Virus record (IMG/VR): IMGVR_UViG_3300044675_003062
Location: 1-53,298 of that record
Direction: 5' to 3' (one strand)
Length of the DNA: 53,298 nucleotides
Source of the DNA: a virus
Shown: positions 14,607 through 21,355 of the stretch, piece after piece
Position numbering within the stretch: the first letter of the stretch is position 1
Layout of the letters: each line of letters begins with the position of its first letter
Made by a program: the position numbers and the translations under genes
Notes under the pieces: model-generated
Database searches by the model: none
Seen by the model: only the letters and a program-made list of their open reading frames with translations
Told to the model about the DNA's origin: nothing

Positions 14607-14867
14607 CCAGATGCGAACCGCTTGTGCCTGCTTCTGCGAAGCAGCGTGGGGGTCGCGGCTGATCGCTTCCAGCGTCGTCGCCAGCGTGTCGAGGATTGCA
14701 TTCAGCCGGGGCAGCACGTCGGTCTCGGCGTTGACCATGTTCGACTTGCTGCCGTCGCCGTAGGGGGCGGCAATCTTCCGCAGGATGGCCGCCCGCATTG
14801 CAATCAAGTCGCAGCCCGCATCCTCAATCGCCTCGACCAGCGTGTCGCGTTGTTCGTTGAGTCGCAT
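14604..14867 (-). CDS. hypothetical helical early protein, first gene after promoter P-B
   Basis: 87 residues, predicted all-helical (DTLVEAIEDAGCDLIAMRAAIL; LPRLNAILDTLATTLEAIS). The leader ACGGAGAACGAACG before ATG 14867 is the same as that of the gene at 11813..12064, and both follow the same promoter type. Probably the first gene expressed from P-B. No family recognised. Confidence 0.6.
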   Translation of the reverse strand: MRLNEQRDTLVEAIEDAGCDLIAMRAAILRKIAAPYGDGSKSNMVNAETDVLPRLNAILDTLATTLEAISRDPHAASQKQAQAVRIW

Positions 14868-14893
14868 CGTTCGTTCTCCGTTTCAAGGCGTCT

Positions 14894-14909
14894 CGCGGTG
14901 TCCGCCGCG
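14894..14909 (-). promoter_or_regulatory. conserved 5' leader hairpin (P-B transcript)
   Basis: CGCGG / CCGCG stem with the same loop as at 12092..12107, between promoter P-B and the ATG at 14867. Confidence 0.55.
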
Positions 14910-14920
14910 TTGACCCCTAC

Positions 14921-14948
14921 ATCATACCCTATCGGCTTTTGGAGTCCA
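14921..14948 (-). promoter_or_regulatory. sigma70-like promoter P-B, paralogue of P-D
   Basis: Minus strand: TGGACT (14948..14943), 16-base spacer, TATGAT (14926..14921). The spacer CCAAAAGCCGATAGG is shared with P-D. The left dyad arm AGCCTAT is kept and the right arm is imperfect (ATAGGGT). AAAAATATTTTTGG lies upstream like an UP element. It looks weaker than P-D. Confidence 0.7.
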
Positions 14949-14969
14949 TAGGCTAAACCAAAAATATTT

Positions 14970-15193
14970 TTCCCCTATAAATAAGGGCTTTTTCGAGGCA
15001 GGGGAGGGCAAAAAGGGGGCGGACGCCCACCCCCTGCAAAACCGGGATCGGCAAAAACCATTGTCGCGGGGGTTTTCTCGGGTCGCCAAACCCCTGCCGC
15101 CAAACAGGTTAGGCACGCTGCCGCGAAAACCTATCCCTTGCGAACCTCAAATGGCCCCTCTGCGATTCGCCTATATACAAGAGGGATTTTCGC
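14970..15193 (-). ncRNA. intergenic element B: structured leader with terminator (homologous to A)
   Basis: Together with P-B this fills the 326-base gap 14868..15193, which has no convincing gene. On the minus strand the order matches element A. First comes a hairpin (15156..15185) with CCCTCT / AGAGGG arms and the same ATATAGGCGAA loop. Then come the box TTTGAGGTTCGCAAG (15137..15151), GGTTTTCGCGGCA with a partner CCGAGAAAACC, ATGGTTTTT, and a terminator (15010..15034). The first hairpin arms differ between A and B yet still pair, which argues for RNA structure. Function unknown. Confidence 0.45.
15010..15034 (-). terminator. Rho-independent terminator in element B
   Basis: Minus strand GGGGGTGG pairs with CCGCCCCC (one U-G pair), four-base loop, then TTTTTG. 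Downstream of the HTH regulator gene at 15194..15439. Confidence 0.75.
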
Positions 15194-15439
15194 TCAGGCC
15201 CGCTTCTTTCGCCGCCGGGGCGTCTTGCCCGCCGCGATCCAGACCGGGTTGCCGCTGGTCTCATGGATGTGCGGCTTGAGCAGCGGTAGCTCATGCTCGG
15301 CCACCGCCACGATCCGCGTGCCGTCCGCGAGGATGCCGACGCCGTGAGCCTTCGCTACTCGTCGCACCGTTGGCGATGAGCAGCCAAGCCGCTTCGCCGC
15401 TACTGCCATTGAAAGGTACACCACGCTGCCGTCTCCCAT
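15194..15439 (-). CDS. small helix-turn-helix DNA-binding protein
   Basis: 81 residues from ATG 15439, preceded by GGAGGTG six bases upstream. LSMAVAAKRLGCSSPTVRRVAKAHG is a clear winged or MerR-type helix-turn-helix. The C terminus GKTPRRRKKRA is strongly basic. A small regulator located between the integrase region and the early promoters is a reasonable candidate for binding the AGCCTAT / ATAGGCT dyads, but this is inference from position. It is transcribed toward the early genes and followed by element B. Confidence 0.7.
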   Translation of the reverse strand: MGDGSVVYLSMAVAAKRLGCSSPTVRRVAKAHGVGILADGTRIVAVAEHELPLLKPHIHETSGNPVWIAAGKTPRRRKKRA

Positions 15440-15486
15440 GCCGTTCACCTCCATTCGTAGCATCGCGTCAATAGGAAAGCAAGTCG

Positions 15487-15708
15487 TCAGCCGAGCTTCG
15501 ACCGCTTGCGTCCCGACAGGGTGGGGTCGCGTTCCAGATACTCCTTGAGATTCTTCGCAACCGACTTGCGGCTGACGGCCCAGGCTCGACCGTTCAAACG
15601 GAACCCCTCCAGCGTTCCGTTCTGGATCATTTTTATGCACCAAACATCCGTGCAGCCAAGCATTTCCGCTGCGACCGGAACCGAAATCCAATCGGGGGCA
15701 GTTTGCAT
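15487..15708 (-). CDS. excisionase-like helix-turn-helix protein
   Basis: 73 residues from ATG 15708. WISVPVAAEMLGCTDVWCIKMIQNGTLEGFRLNGRAWAVSRKSV has the excisionase/MerR-type winged helix layout: helix, turn, recognition helix, then a beta wing ending in an R-x-W segment. A KNLKEYLERDP tail follows. It is divergent from, and next to, the integrase gene, which is the usual place for a recombination directionality factor. The sister HTH gene lies 48 bases downstream. It may also repress the divergent integrase promoter. Confidence 0.7.
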   Translation of the reverse strand: MQTAPDWISVPVAAEMLGCTDVWCIKMIQNGTLEGFRLNGRAWAVSRKSVAKNLKEYLERDPTLSGRKRSKLG

Positions 15709-15743
15709 TGTTCTGATTCCCGTGCTATCGACACGTACAGACT

Positions 15744-15770
15744 GCCCGCCCCTCACAATGAAGGGCGGGC
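15744..15770. promoter_or_regulatory. dyad in the int/xis divergent intergenic region
   Basis: Perfect 8-bp inverted repeat GCCCGCCC / GGGCGGGC with an 11-base loop, between the xis-like gene (start 15708) and the integrase start (15872). Could be an operator or a bidirectional structural element; there is no T-run. The rest of the 163-base gap shows no strong promoter. Confidence 0.5.
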
Positions 15771-15871
15771 ATCTGAATGGCGGGGACAGGATTCCGCGCC
15801 GGGAGGGTTGCTTACGCACGAAGCGTGTCCTACTTCTGGGGTACACCTCAGAGAAAGAAACTGGATTCGCC

Positions 15872-16729
15872 ATGCTTCTCACTGACCTGTTCGCCAATTA
15901 CTACCGCCCGCTCCGATTGCGAGGACGTTCAGACCAAACGTGCCGACTTTACTTCTGCACAATCCGCACATTCGGCAAGTGGCTGCAGTACCCACCGACT
16001 GTGGATGACCTGTCCGATCTTATGCTCAGTCGCTTCTTGGAAGAGCGAGCCGCGACTCGCAGCCCCTACACCGCTGAGAAGGAACGCACGCAGCTTGTAT
16101 CGCTCGCACGGTTTGCGCGGGATCGTGGGATTATCCAGACGATGCCGGAAGTACCGCCCGCTCCGCTGCCCGAGCGGGTGCCGCGTGCGTTCACACTGCC
16201 CGAGCTGCAAGGCATCATGCGTGCCGCTGCAGCGACTCGCGGAACGGTAGGACACGTCGCGGCTGGCGTCTGGTTCACCGCGTTGGTCAGTGTCCTTTGG
16301 GAGACGGCAGAGCGGATCGGTGCGGTGCTTGAGTGCGTGCCGGGAGACTTCACCGAGCCGCATCTTCTCGTCCGTGCCGAGGTGCGGAAGGGCGGGAAGC
16401 GGGACAAGGCGTACAGATTGTCCGAACGCACCGCTGCCTTGGTGCGTCAGGCGTCTGGCGAGCGGCGTATCTTTGAGTGGCCGCAGGCCCGCACCTACCT
16501 GTGGGCCAAGTACGCCGACATCGTGGCCCGTGCTGGGCTAGGGAAGGGCAGGCACCTGTCGTTCCATGCCCTACGCCGCTCGGCGGCATCTCACTTCCAG
16601 AGTCTCGGCGGCGATGCCGTAGCCCTGCTTGATCATTCCAACCCGCGCATCACGCACCGCTGGTATCTCGACCGTCGCATGACTGATCGAGGCCCGCAGC
16701 CGTGCGACTTGCTGCCTGACATATGGTGA
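15872..16729 (+). CDS. int: tyrosine recombinase (phage integrase)
   Basis: 285 residues and the only protein gene on the plus strand. The N-terminal 90 residues form a SAM-like core-binding domain (FANYYRPLRLRGRSDQTCRLY). The catalytic domain shows ETAERIGAVL with Arg148, a lysine hairpin around residues 173-177, HALRR with His232 and Arg235, DHSNPRITHRWY with His255, and nucleophile Tyr265. All catalytic positions are intact. The start is ATG 15872, where homology begins; in-frame upstream codons overlap the divergent regulator and are unlikely to be coding. It would integrate the phage at an attachment site, probably the tRNA-like locus 160 bases downstream. Confidence 0.9.
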   Translation: MLLTDLFANYYRPLRLRGRSDQTCRLYFCTIRTFGKWLQYPPTVDDLSDLMLSRFLEERAATRSPYTAEKERTQLVSLARFARDRGIIQTMPEVPPAPLPERVPRAFTLPELQGIMRAAAATRGTVGHVAAGVWFTALVSVLWETAERIGAVLECVPGDFTEPHLLVRAEVRKGGKRDKAYRLSERTAALVRQASGERRIFEWPQARTYLWAKYADIVARAGLGKGRHLSFHALRRSAASHFQSLGGDAVALLDHSNPRITHRWYLDRRMTDRGPQPCDLLPDIW

Positions 16730-16802
16730 GGCGTTCCATATTCGCGAATCTGGAAAAAGGATGTGTCGCCCATGAGCGAAAATCGCAACACGTCGCTGGG
16801 TC

Positions 16803-16845
16803 GTGTCGATCTCCGCGACACTTTCGCCGCTGCGCGAGCGAAAGT
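16803..16845. repeat. two adjacent dyads between integrase and tRNA-like gene
   Basis: GTGTCG / CGACAC (16803..16808 with 16816..16821) is followed immediately by ACTTTCGC / GCGAAAGT (16820..16827 with 16838..16845). They end exactly where the tRNA -35 box begins. They could be integrase terminators, integrase or Xis arm-binding sites, or a regulatory site for the tRNA-like gene. Confidence 0.5.
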
Positions 16846-16875
16846 TTGCAGCAGACAGCTGCGAAACGGTACAGT
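16846..16875 (+). promoter_or_regulatory. candidate promoter of the tRNA-like gene
   Basis: TTGCAG (16846..16851), 18-base spacer, TACAGT (16870..16875), placing the start about ten bases before the tRNA 5' end. Confidence 0.5.
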
Positions 16876-16885
16876 ACAACGCATC

Positions 16886-16992
16886 GGTGGGTGTGGCCGA
16901 GATGGACTCGGTGGCTGATCGTAAATCAGTCGCTACTCCTAGAGCGTGCGCACGCTCCTGTAGCCAGCCGTTCGATTCGGCCCCCACCACTA
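16886..16992 (+). tRNA. tRNA-Tyr(GUA)-like gene with very long palindromic variable arm
   Basis: It starts GGTGGG and ends CCCCCACCACTA, as bacterial tRNA-Tyr does apart from ACTA instead of ACCA. The anticodon arm is GCTGA-TCGTAAA-TCAGT with anticodon GTA at 16921..16923. A T-loop TTCGATT lies between GCCG and CGGC. The variable arm is about 35 bases and contains GCTAC / GTAGC around a perfect 16-base palindrome GAGCGTGCGCACGCTC. Geometry is irregular: one extra base before the D arm, one base short between T stem and acceptor, and a T-C mismatch at the acceptor base. It may be a functional but unusual class II tRNA, or a relic captured with the attachment site. Confidence 0.65.
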
Positions 16993-17085
16993 AAGTCTGC
17001 CCGCACGTTTGCGGCACCGTTGCGCGGCACTGCAGTTTGAACTTCATGCTCCGCTCGCTGCTGGCTCGCCTCGCCTGACTCGGCA

Positions 17086-17136
17086 CACGGGGGCGGCAAG
17101 GGTGAAAGGTAGAAGCCCCTCGCCGCCGCACCCGTG
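17086..17136 (-). terminator. hairpin at the end of the 17139 gene, candidate terminator
   Basis: CACGGG (17086..17091) pairs with CCCGTG (17131..17136) and the interior GCGGCGG / CCGCC continues the stem; no clear T-run. It lies between convergent units (integrase/tRNA and the minus-strand tail operon). The remaining bases of the 16730..17138 gap show nothing beyond the dyads, promoter and tRNA-like gene already listed. Confidence 0.4.
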
Positions 17137-17138
17137 GC

Positions 17139-17336
17139 CTAGTCGTGCGGCTTGTACCAATACAGCCCCGCCTTCTCGGCGTTGCGTGCCAGTTCAGCCA
17201 GGAGTCTTTGCCGCTCTTTGAGCAGCCGTATCACGTCCGCTGCGAGCGTGCCAGACGTGCCGGTGTACGCACCGGAGAATCGGCGTGCCCGGTGTTCCAT
17301 CTGTGCGAGGTCGTCCTCGGCGAGCGGCTGCGTCAC
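17139..17336 (-). CDS. hypothetical protein, last gene of the late operon
   Basis: 65 residues with a GTG start at 17336 in a GTGA overlap with the DUF1599 gene. A helix AADVIRLLKERQRLLAELARNAEKAG dominates. Function unknown. Confidence 0.5.
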   Translation of the reverse strand: MTQPLAEDDLAQMEHRARRFSGAYTGTSGTLAADVIRLLKERQRLLAELARNAEKAGLYWYKPHD

Positions 17337-17788
17337 TTGCTTTGTTCCTCCCTGTACAGCACCAGTGCCAGCAGCGAGTACGAAGCGAGGTCGAGTAGCG
17401 TGTCCTCGACTCCTTCAAAGTGCAGCTTGCCGGTCGCGTTGAATGTAGCGAGGCGCGTGACCTTGTCGCTGAGTCTCACCATCGCCGCCTTGAACGCTGG
17501 GATGCCGACAAACTTTGCCCCGTTGCGGATGTTGGCGAGCGGGTCAGTGCCAGAGGGGCACCCGTAGTCGCTTGATTTGCTGAGATGCAACTCGCGAATC
17601 GTGTCGAGCAAGTCGATGAACGCTTGCGACGTCGGATGAATGTCCGACGCGGTGAGCAGGCTGTCACCCGTCAACCGCTCGGCGTGATACTTCGCCGCGC
17701 TGGCCTGCGTGATTTCACGCCACGCAGTCCCAATCTCGTCGGGCGTGGTTTGACACTCGCCGCCGTCTACGCATCTGCACAGCTTCAT
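17333..17788 (-). CDS. DUF1599 (nucleotide modification associated domain 1)-like protein
   Basis: 151 residues from ATG 17788 (ATGA overlap). The segment LHLSKSSDYGCPSGTDPLANIRNGAKFVG is followed by MVRLSDKVTRLATF and VEDTLLDLASYSLLALVLY. This fits the DUF1599 pattern: 'K..DYG', an asparagine-rich turn, 'R..DK..RL', then 'E...D...DL..Y'. The fold is related to all-alpha NTP pyrophosphohydrolases, and the family has been linked by genome context to modified nucleotides in phages. An N-terminal CRCVDGGEC may bind metal. It probably acts on a free nucleotide; the substrate is unknown. Confidence 0.75.
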   Translation of the reverse strand: MKLCRCVDGGECQTTPDEIGTAWREITQASAAKYHAERLTGDSLLTASDIHPTSQAFIDLLDTIRELHLSKSSDYGCPSGTDPLANIRNGAKFVGIPAFKAAMVRLSDKVTRLATFNATGKLHFEGVEDTLLDLASYSLLALVLYREEQSK

Positions 17789-18861
17789 TTGTTTCCCTTT
17801 CGTAGGTCTCTATCGCAGTAGATTGGCATGGCTTTCGTGACTTCATTCCGCCCGTGGTCGATCACGATTGCGGCTTGGCAAGGCGGCTCGAAACTCGCCT
17901 TGATCCTCACAGCGTATGCCGAGTGTCCAATCACCGAGCCGTTGGAAACGTAGCGGCCAGCACGGCCCCAACTGAACTGGTGCCAGTGCCCGAGGCACGT
18001 CAAGTCAGCACGCTCCGTCGCATCCCACGCTGCGATACTCTTGTTGAGCGGTACGTGTATGCCGCCGATGCCACCCTGGTATCGAACGGCATGGCCGTGG
18101 TGAAACCGAATGCGAAAGCCATCGACATTCACATAGTTCAAGTAGCCGCTGCCAACTTGCCACTGCACATTGTCGCGTCGTTCCTCGGCCTGCATGACCA
18201 AGTACAGGTCTTGCTCAAACGAGTGCTCCATCTCGGTGCCGATGCGGAGCTTGTCCGTGCTGCGACCGTGGTTGCCGCTGTTCGTTGCTACGATGACCGA
18301 CTGCGCCGCATCGGATACGGAGTCGATGAACGCTCGCAGCCTCTCGCCGATCCACCGCTTCGCCGCCAGCGGAGCAAGCTGTGCAAGCTCTGCTGTGTCG
18401 TCGTGGATATGCCCCGAGATAAAATCGCCGCCAAGCCAGATGACGACGCGGTCGATGTCGGCAAGCTGCCGCTCATGCTCAAGCAGTCTGAAGAAACGCT
18501 CTTGCAACTCGTCAAGCCGTGCTTGGCACACGTCGAGCGAGTAGTCGTTCAAGCCGTTGACCGTCCTAGGGTCAACACGCTCTTCGCAGTGCACATCGGA
18601 GAGCAGCACGACCATCGTGGCGGCGTGCCTTTTCCCTTTGACAGACTTGGGCAAAGGCCGCTTGGCAGCCTTGATCCCCTGCAACTGCAGCAGCGAGTCG
18701 CCACGCTCACGCTCCCGGTCGATTTGGGCCAAGGCAGCCTTGTACCGGCTGCGGTATGTCGCCAGTTCTGACCGCAGCCGTGCGAGTTCAGCGTCGGCAG
18801 CCAACTGCTGCGAGTGGCTTACGTCCTCAACGACCTCGTCTTTCAAGCTGCGTCGAGCCAT
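17785..18861 (-). CDS. calcineurin-like metallophosphoesterase
   Basis: 358 residues from ATG 18861 (AGGGGG upstream). The N-terminal 60 residues form a coiled coil (LAADAELARLRSELATYRSRYKAAL...). All metal-binding motifs of the family follow: LLSDVHCEE (DxH), IWLGGDFISGHIHDD (GD), ATNSGNHGR (GNH), FHHGHAVR (GH) and CLGHWHQF (GHxH). Phage homologues are found near tail or nucleotide genes and may hydrolyse phosphodiesters or nucleotides. It overlaps the upstream gene by 19 bases and is coupled to the DUF1599 gene. Confidence 0.85.
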   Translation of the reverse strand: MARRSLKDEVVEDVSHSQQLAADAELARLRSELATYRSRYKAALAQIDRERERGDSLLQLQGIKAAKRPLPKSVKGKRHAATMVVLLSDVHCEERVDPRTVNGLNDYSLDVCQARLDELQERFFRLLEHERQLADIDRVVIWLGGDFISGHIHDDTAELAQLAPLAAKRWIGERLRAFIDSVSDAAQSVIVATNSGNHGRSTDKLRIGTEMEHSFEQDLYLVMQAEERRDNVQWQVGSGYLNYVNVDGFRIRFHHGHAVRYQGGIGGIHVPLNKSIAAWDATERADLTCLGHWHQFSWGRAGRYVSNGSVIGHSAYAVRIKASFEPPCQAAIVIDHGRNEVTKAMPIYCDRDLRKGNK

Positions 18862-19115
18862 GCGATAACCCCCTGTTCGCCAACGTCGGAGATGCCACGC
18901 TCTTTTAGCCGTGCTGAGATTGTGCGGGCCAAAGTCTTTCTGCGTGTGCCGAGTTCCCCGGCCAGCCAAGCGGCTTTGATCGCAGCAAGCTCGGCTTGGT
19001 GCTCGGCGTCAACCTTCTCGTACCATCGTTTGCTACCGAGGCGGACGTTTGCCATCGCCTCGCGAACGTCGTCGAGCAGGCCGCTTTGGCTTTTCTTCGC
19101 CTTCACGCTTGGCAT
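18843..19115 (-). CDS. hypothetical protein upstream of the phosphoesterase, possible HTH
   Basis: 90 residues from ATG 19115 (AAAAGGATG context). A basic N terminus, then RWYEKVDAEHQAELAAIKAAWLAGELG and TLARTISARLKERGISDVGEQGVIAWL, a helical arrangement resembling a small terminase-like or HTH protein. Overlaps at both ends are in different frames. Function unknown. Confidence 0.55.
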   Translation of the reverse strand: MPSVKAKKSQSGLLDDVREAMANVRLGSKRWYEKVDAEHQAELAAIKAAWLAGELGTRRKTLARTISARLKERGISDVGEQGVIAWLDAA

Positions 19116-19242
19116 CCTTTTCTTGGAGATGAATCCAGCCGTCGTCGTCGGGGATTCCGCCACCAGCGTGCTCCTCGTCGTCGTCCAACTCGGGCGGCAG
19201 GATGACCGCCTCGGGCTGTGGCTTGGATTTGGCGCGTCCCAT
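19033..19242 (-). CDS. hypothetical acidic/basic small protein overlapping its downstream gene
   Basis: 69 residues from ATG 19242. An acidic first half (LPPELDDDEEHAGGG) and a very basic second half (KPKRPARRRSRGDGKRPPR). It overlaps the following gene by 83 bases in another frame. It is retained because it fills an otherwise empty stretch and has a plausible acidic linker followed by a basic tail; it could be spurious in its second half. Confidence 0.4.
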   Translation of the reverse strand: MGRAKSKPQPEAVILPPELDDDEEHAGGGIPDDDGWIHLQEKDAKREGEEKPKRPARRRSRGDGKRPPR

Positions 19243-19263
19243 GCCAACAGGGTGGCAGGGCTG

Positions 19264-19719
19264 TCAAGCGGATGGAGCCTTGCCCCACTTCCCGGCAGGG
19301 CATTCCTGATCCGCCCAACTGAGTTTGCTCACGTACCCAGCCGCCCGCGACACGGGGCATCCGCAGAGGTTGCAGGCGTCGTTGACGAGATGCTCGCACG
19401 TCAGGCAGATGTCGTGCCTGCGGATGATCTCGGCGTCGTCGCACATAGGCATCCCGGCGGCGACGTGCGAAACGGCTGCGGACGCGAAGTTTTTGACCTT
19501 GGTCAGGAACGATGGGGCGTCGGTGCGGGCGAGGTCGGGCTGCGTTGCGGTCGGCTGCGGCTCATGGCCAGCCTTTGGCGTGCGAGGATACGCCGGATGC
19601 TCCACGTCAATCGTCCACTCGTCGCCGTCCTGCGCGACAACGCACGGCATCACCTCGTCGAGCGTGTAGCCACGCTCAGTGCATCGCTGCGCGAGGTCTG
19701 ACCTCTGGCATTGAATCAT
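19264..19719 (-). CDS. cysteine-rich zinc-binding phage protein
   Basis: 151 residues from ATG 19719 (ATGA overlap). The C-terminal third has CLTCEHLVNDACNLCGCPVSRA and later CPAGKWG, the 'CxxCxxxxxxxCxxCGCxxxxK...CPxxKW' small zinc domain found in many phage proteins encoded after tail-fibre genes. The first 100 residues are not recognised. Probably a structural or assembly factor; no enzymatic motif. Confidence 0.65.
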   Translation of the reverse strand: MIQCQRSDLAQRCTERGYTLDEVMPCVVAQDGDEWTIDVEHPAYPRTPKAGHEPQPTATQPDLARTDAPSFLTKVKNFASAAVSHVAAGMPMCDDAEIIRRHDICLTCEHLVNDACNLCGCPVSRAAGYVSKLSWADQECPAGKWGKAPSA

Positions 19720-20417
19720 GGCAGCGGGTTCTCGCACACGTCCCTGCAATCGTTTATGTTCTGGTATGGGCCGCTGACGGCAGGGAAGCCCCGCTGATCA
19801 AATGCTGTAGCTCCAAAGCCACTTAGGCACTTCGTCCCTCGTCCAGTCTGGACAAGAGAGAGATTTGGCTGCTCTAGCCTTAAAGCGTCCAGTCCTTCAA
19901 TGAAATCATTGCAAGTGTTGGGAAGAGGCCCAAGCCCAATGTTGGGTTCAAGGATATTCGTATAAGTGTCGCTTGCCTTTGCTATCGTAGAGGTCGTCTT
20001 TGTAATCGTGTAATTCCACGGCACATAGAAGCCACCATAAAAACCGCTGCCCGGCCCCATTAGCGCATACGAAATCGCCACGGTAATCGTGCCCGACACT
20101 GAGAAATCATCCGCTACGGTTAGGCTTTCTGTGCATACAGGATTAAATGCGAGCCGGGAATCACTAAGGCCGACAACGGGACGACCGATCATCAGCGTGA
20201 TCCTCGCACCGTACATGCCGGTGTATATGATTCCATTGAGGTTCCCAGGCGGAAATGTGCAGCTCGTGTCGTCCCTAGTAAAAAACCAATCAGTCAAGCC
20301 GGGCCGTCGCGATACTGGGCGGGTGACCGAAAAATCAGCCCACTCCACTTTTAGTAGCTCATACTTCGAGCATGGATCGTGGTAGCAGTAATAAAAAGTG
20401 CAACACGGACAGGCCAT
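19716..20417 (-). CDS. hypothetical cysteine-containing protein after tail-fibre module 1
   Basis: 233 residues, beginning with a CPCC pair then YYCYHDPC. The rest is beta-rich with glycine, threonine and serine (SVSGTITVAISYALMGPGSGFYGGFYV), suggesting a secreted or virion protein with a beta-sandwich. It is less GC-rich than its neighbours, a sign of recent exchange. Likely part of the tail-tip or receptor region. No family recognised. Confidence 0.55.
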   Translation of the reverse strand: MACPCCTFYYCYHDPCSKYELLKVEWADFSVTRPVSRRPGLTDWFFTRDDTSCTFPPGNLNGIIYTGMYGARITLMIGRPVVGLSDSRLAFNPVCTESLTVADDFSVSGTITVAISYALMGPGSGFYGGFYVPWNYTITKTTSTIAKASDTYTNILEPNIGLGPLPNTCNDFIEGLDALRLEQPNLSLVQTGRGTKCLSGFGATAFDQRGFPAVSGPYQNINDCRDVCENPLP

Positions 20418-20428
20418 GCGTGACGTCC

Positions 20429-21190
20429 TTACTGCATTTCAAGAGTCATAAAGCTCGACGTGTATGTGCTTGTGAGCATCGTCAGCGTGACAGTCCCAGC
20501 CAGCGACACTATGGTAGCCGTCTGCGTACCAGCGAGCGACACTATGGTAGCCGTCTGCGTACCAGCGAGCGACACCGACGCCGCAGTGACGGTCTGCGAC
20601 TTGACGGCTACTACCACAGACTTGGATTGAGTGTTAGCGGTAACTGTGATTGAGCAGTTTGAGGTGTTGAGGACAGCGGAGACGCTTGTAAGAAATGTGA
20701 TTGTCTCGCTCTCAGGAGTCACGCTGCCTATGTAGTTGAGCGTGGACGTACTGCCAGAGGGTATGAACGTGATGCTTTTCGTGCTTGCAGATGGTATGTA
20801 GGTGATGGTAGACGTGCTGCCCGCGCCGAATACAGTCTCCGTCGCCGTCTTTCCCGCAAACACAGCCGTCCGTTCGTTGAACGGAACGTCGATCAAGTGC
20901 CATGCCGTCCCGATTTTGGCAACGGCACACTCGCGGGTATGCGTGCCGGGCACGGGGAAAAACAAGTTGTACGAAATAGCAGTACGGTCAGTGCCCCTGA
21001 AGGTGATGACGTTCTCGGTGTTTTTCGGCCACGGGCCAAGGAACGACGCGAGCTTGACCGCTCGCGTGTTGTCCATCACCTGTCGGCGGAATCCGAGCGG
21101 CCCGCCCGCTGGCCGCGCGTTCTCAACGGCCCGCACGACTCGCGCTATCCGCTCGACGGCAGGGCGTGTGAATGAGATACGGTCAGCCAT
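20429..21190 (-). CDS. probable tail-tip or minor structural protein with C-terminal tandem repeats
   Basis: 253 residues. The N-terminal 60 residues (FTRPAVERIARVVRAVENAR) look like a conserved adaptor. The middle is beta-rich, with two related segments (STSTITYIPS and STSTLNYIG). The C terminus carries repeats of SLAGTQTATIV produced by 33-base DNA repeats. The likely role is tail fibre or baseplate decoration; this rests on composition and position between fibre genes. Confidence 0.5.
   Translation of the reverse strand: MADRISFTRPAVERIARVVRAVENARPAGGPLGFRRQVMDNTRAVKLASFLGPWPKNTENVITFRGTDRTAISYNLFFPVPGTHTRECAVAKIGTAWHLIDVPFNERTAVFAGKTATETVFGAGSTSTITYIPSASTKSITFIPSGSTSTLNYIGSVTPESETITFLTSVSAVLNTSNCSITVTANTQSKSVVVAVKSQTVTAASVSLAGTQTATIVSLAGTQTATIVSLAGTVTLTMLTSTYTSSFMTLEMQ
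20503..20568. repeat. 33-base tandem repeat inside a structural gene
   Basis: Two perfect 33-base units plus a partial third (unit begins GCGACACTATGGTAGCC), in frame, coding for 11-residue SLAGTQTATIV repeats. Confidence 0.9.
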
Positions 21191-21193
21191 CGC

Positions 21194-21355
21194 TCACTCC
21201 GGTTCGCCTATCGCGTCGATCTCTCGCCGTCTCTCAACCGCCATCCGCACAACCGCTTGAGCCTCTGCAATAACGCGGGGCATCAGAACCGCGCACCGCA
21301 GAACGCAGTAGGTGCCGATACAGCCGCAGACGAGGAACTCGATGAGGTGTTTCAT
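21194..21355 (-). CDS. small membrane protein
   Basis: 53 residues from ATG 21355 (ATGA overlap). One predicted membrane helix (LIEFLVCGCIGTYCVLRCAVL, cysteine-rich) followed by a charged cytoplasmic tail VRMAVERRREID. Could be a holin-like or envelope protein encoded among tail genes. Confidence 0.5.
   Translation of the reverse strand: MKHLIEFLVCGCIGTYCVLRCAVLMPRVIAEAQAVVRMAVERRREIDAIGEPE

Noticed and set aside
14922-15116. Open frame in element B (and similar frames in A and C) as protein genes
   Set aside because: They cross terminators and the frames are not conserved between elements although the DNA is; better explained as non-coding.
16571-17131. 186-codon minus-strand frame across the integrase end and tRNA-like gene
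   Set aside because: Covers a structured tRNA-like gene and the integrase active site antisense; no protein similarity.
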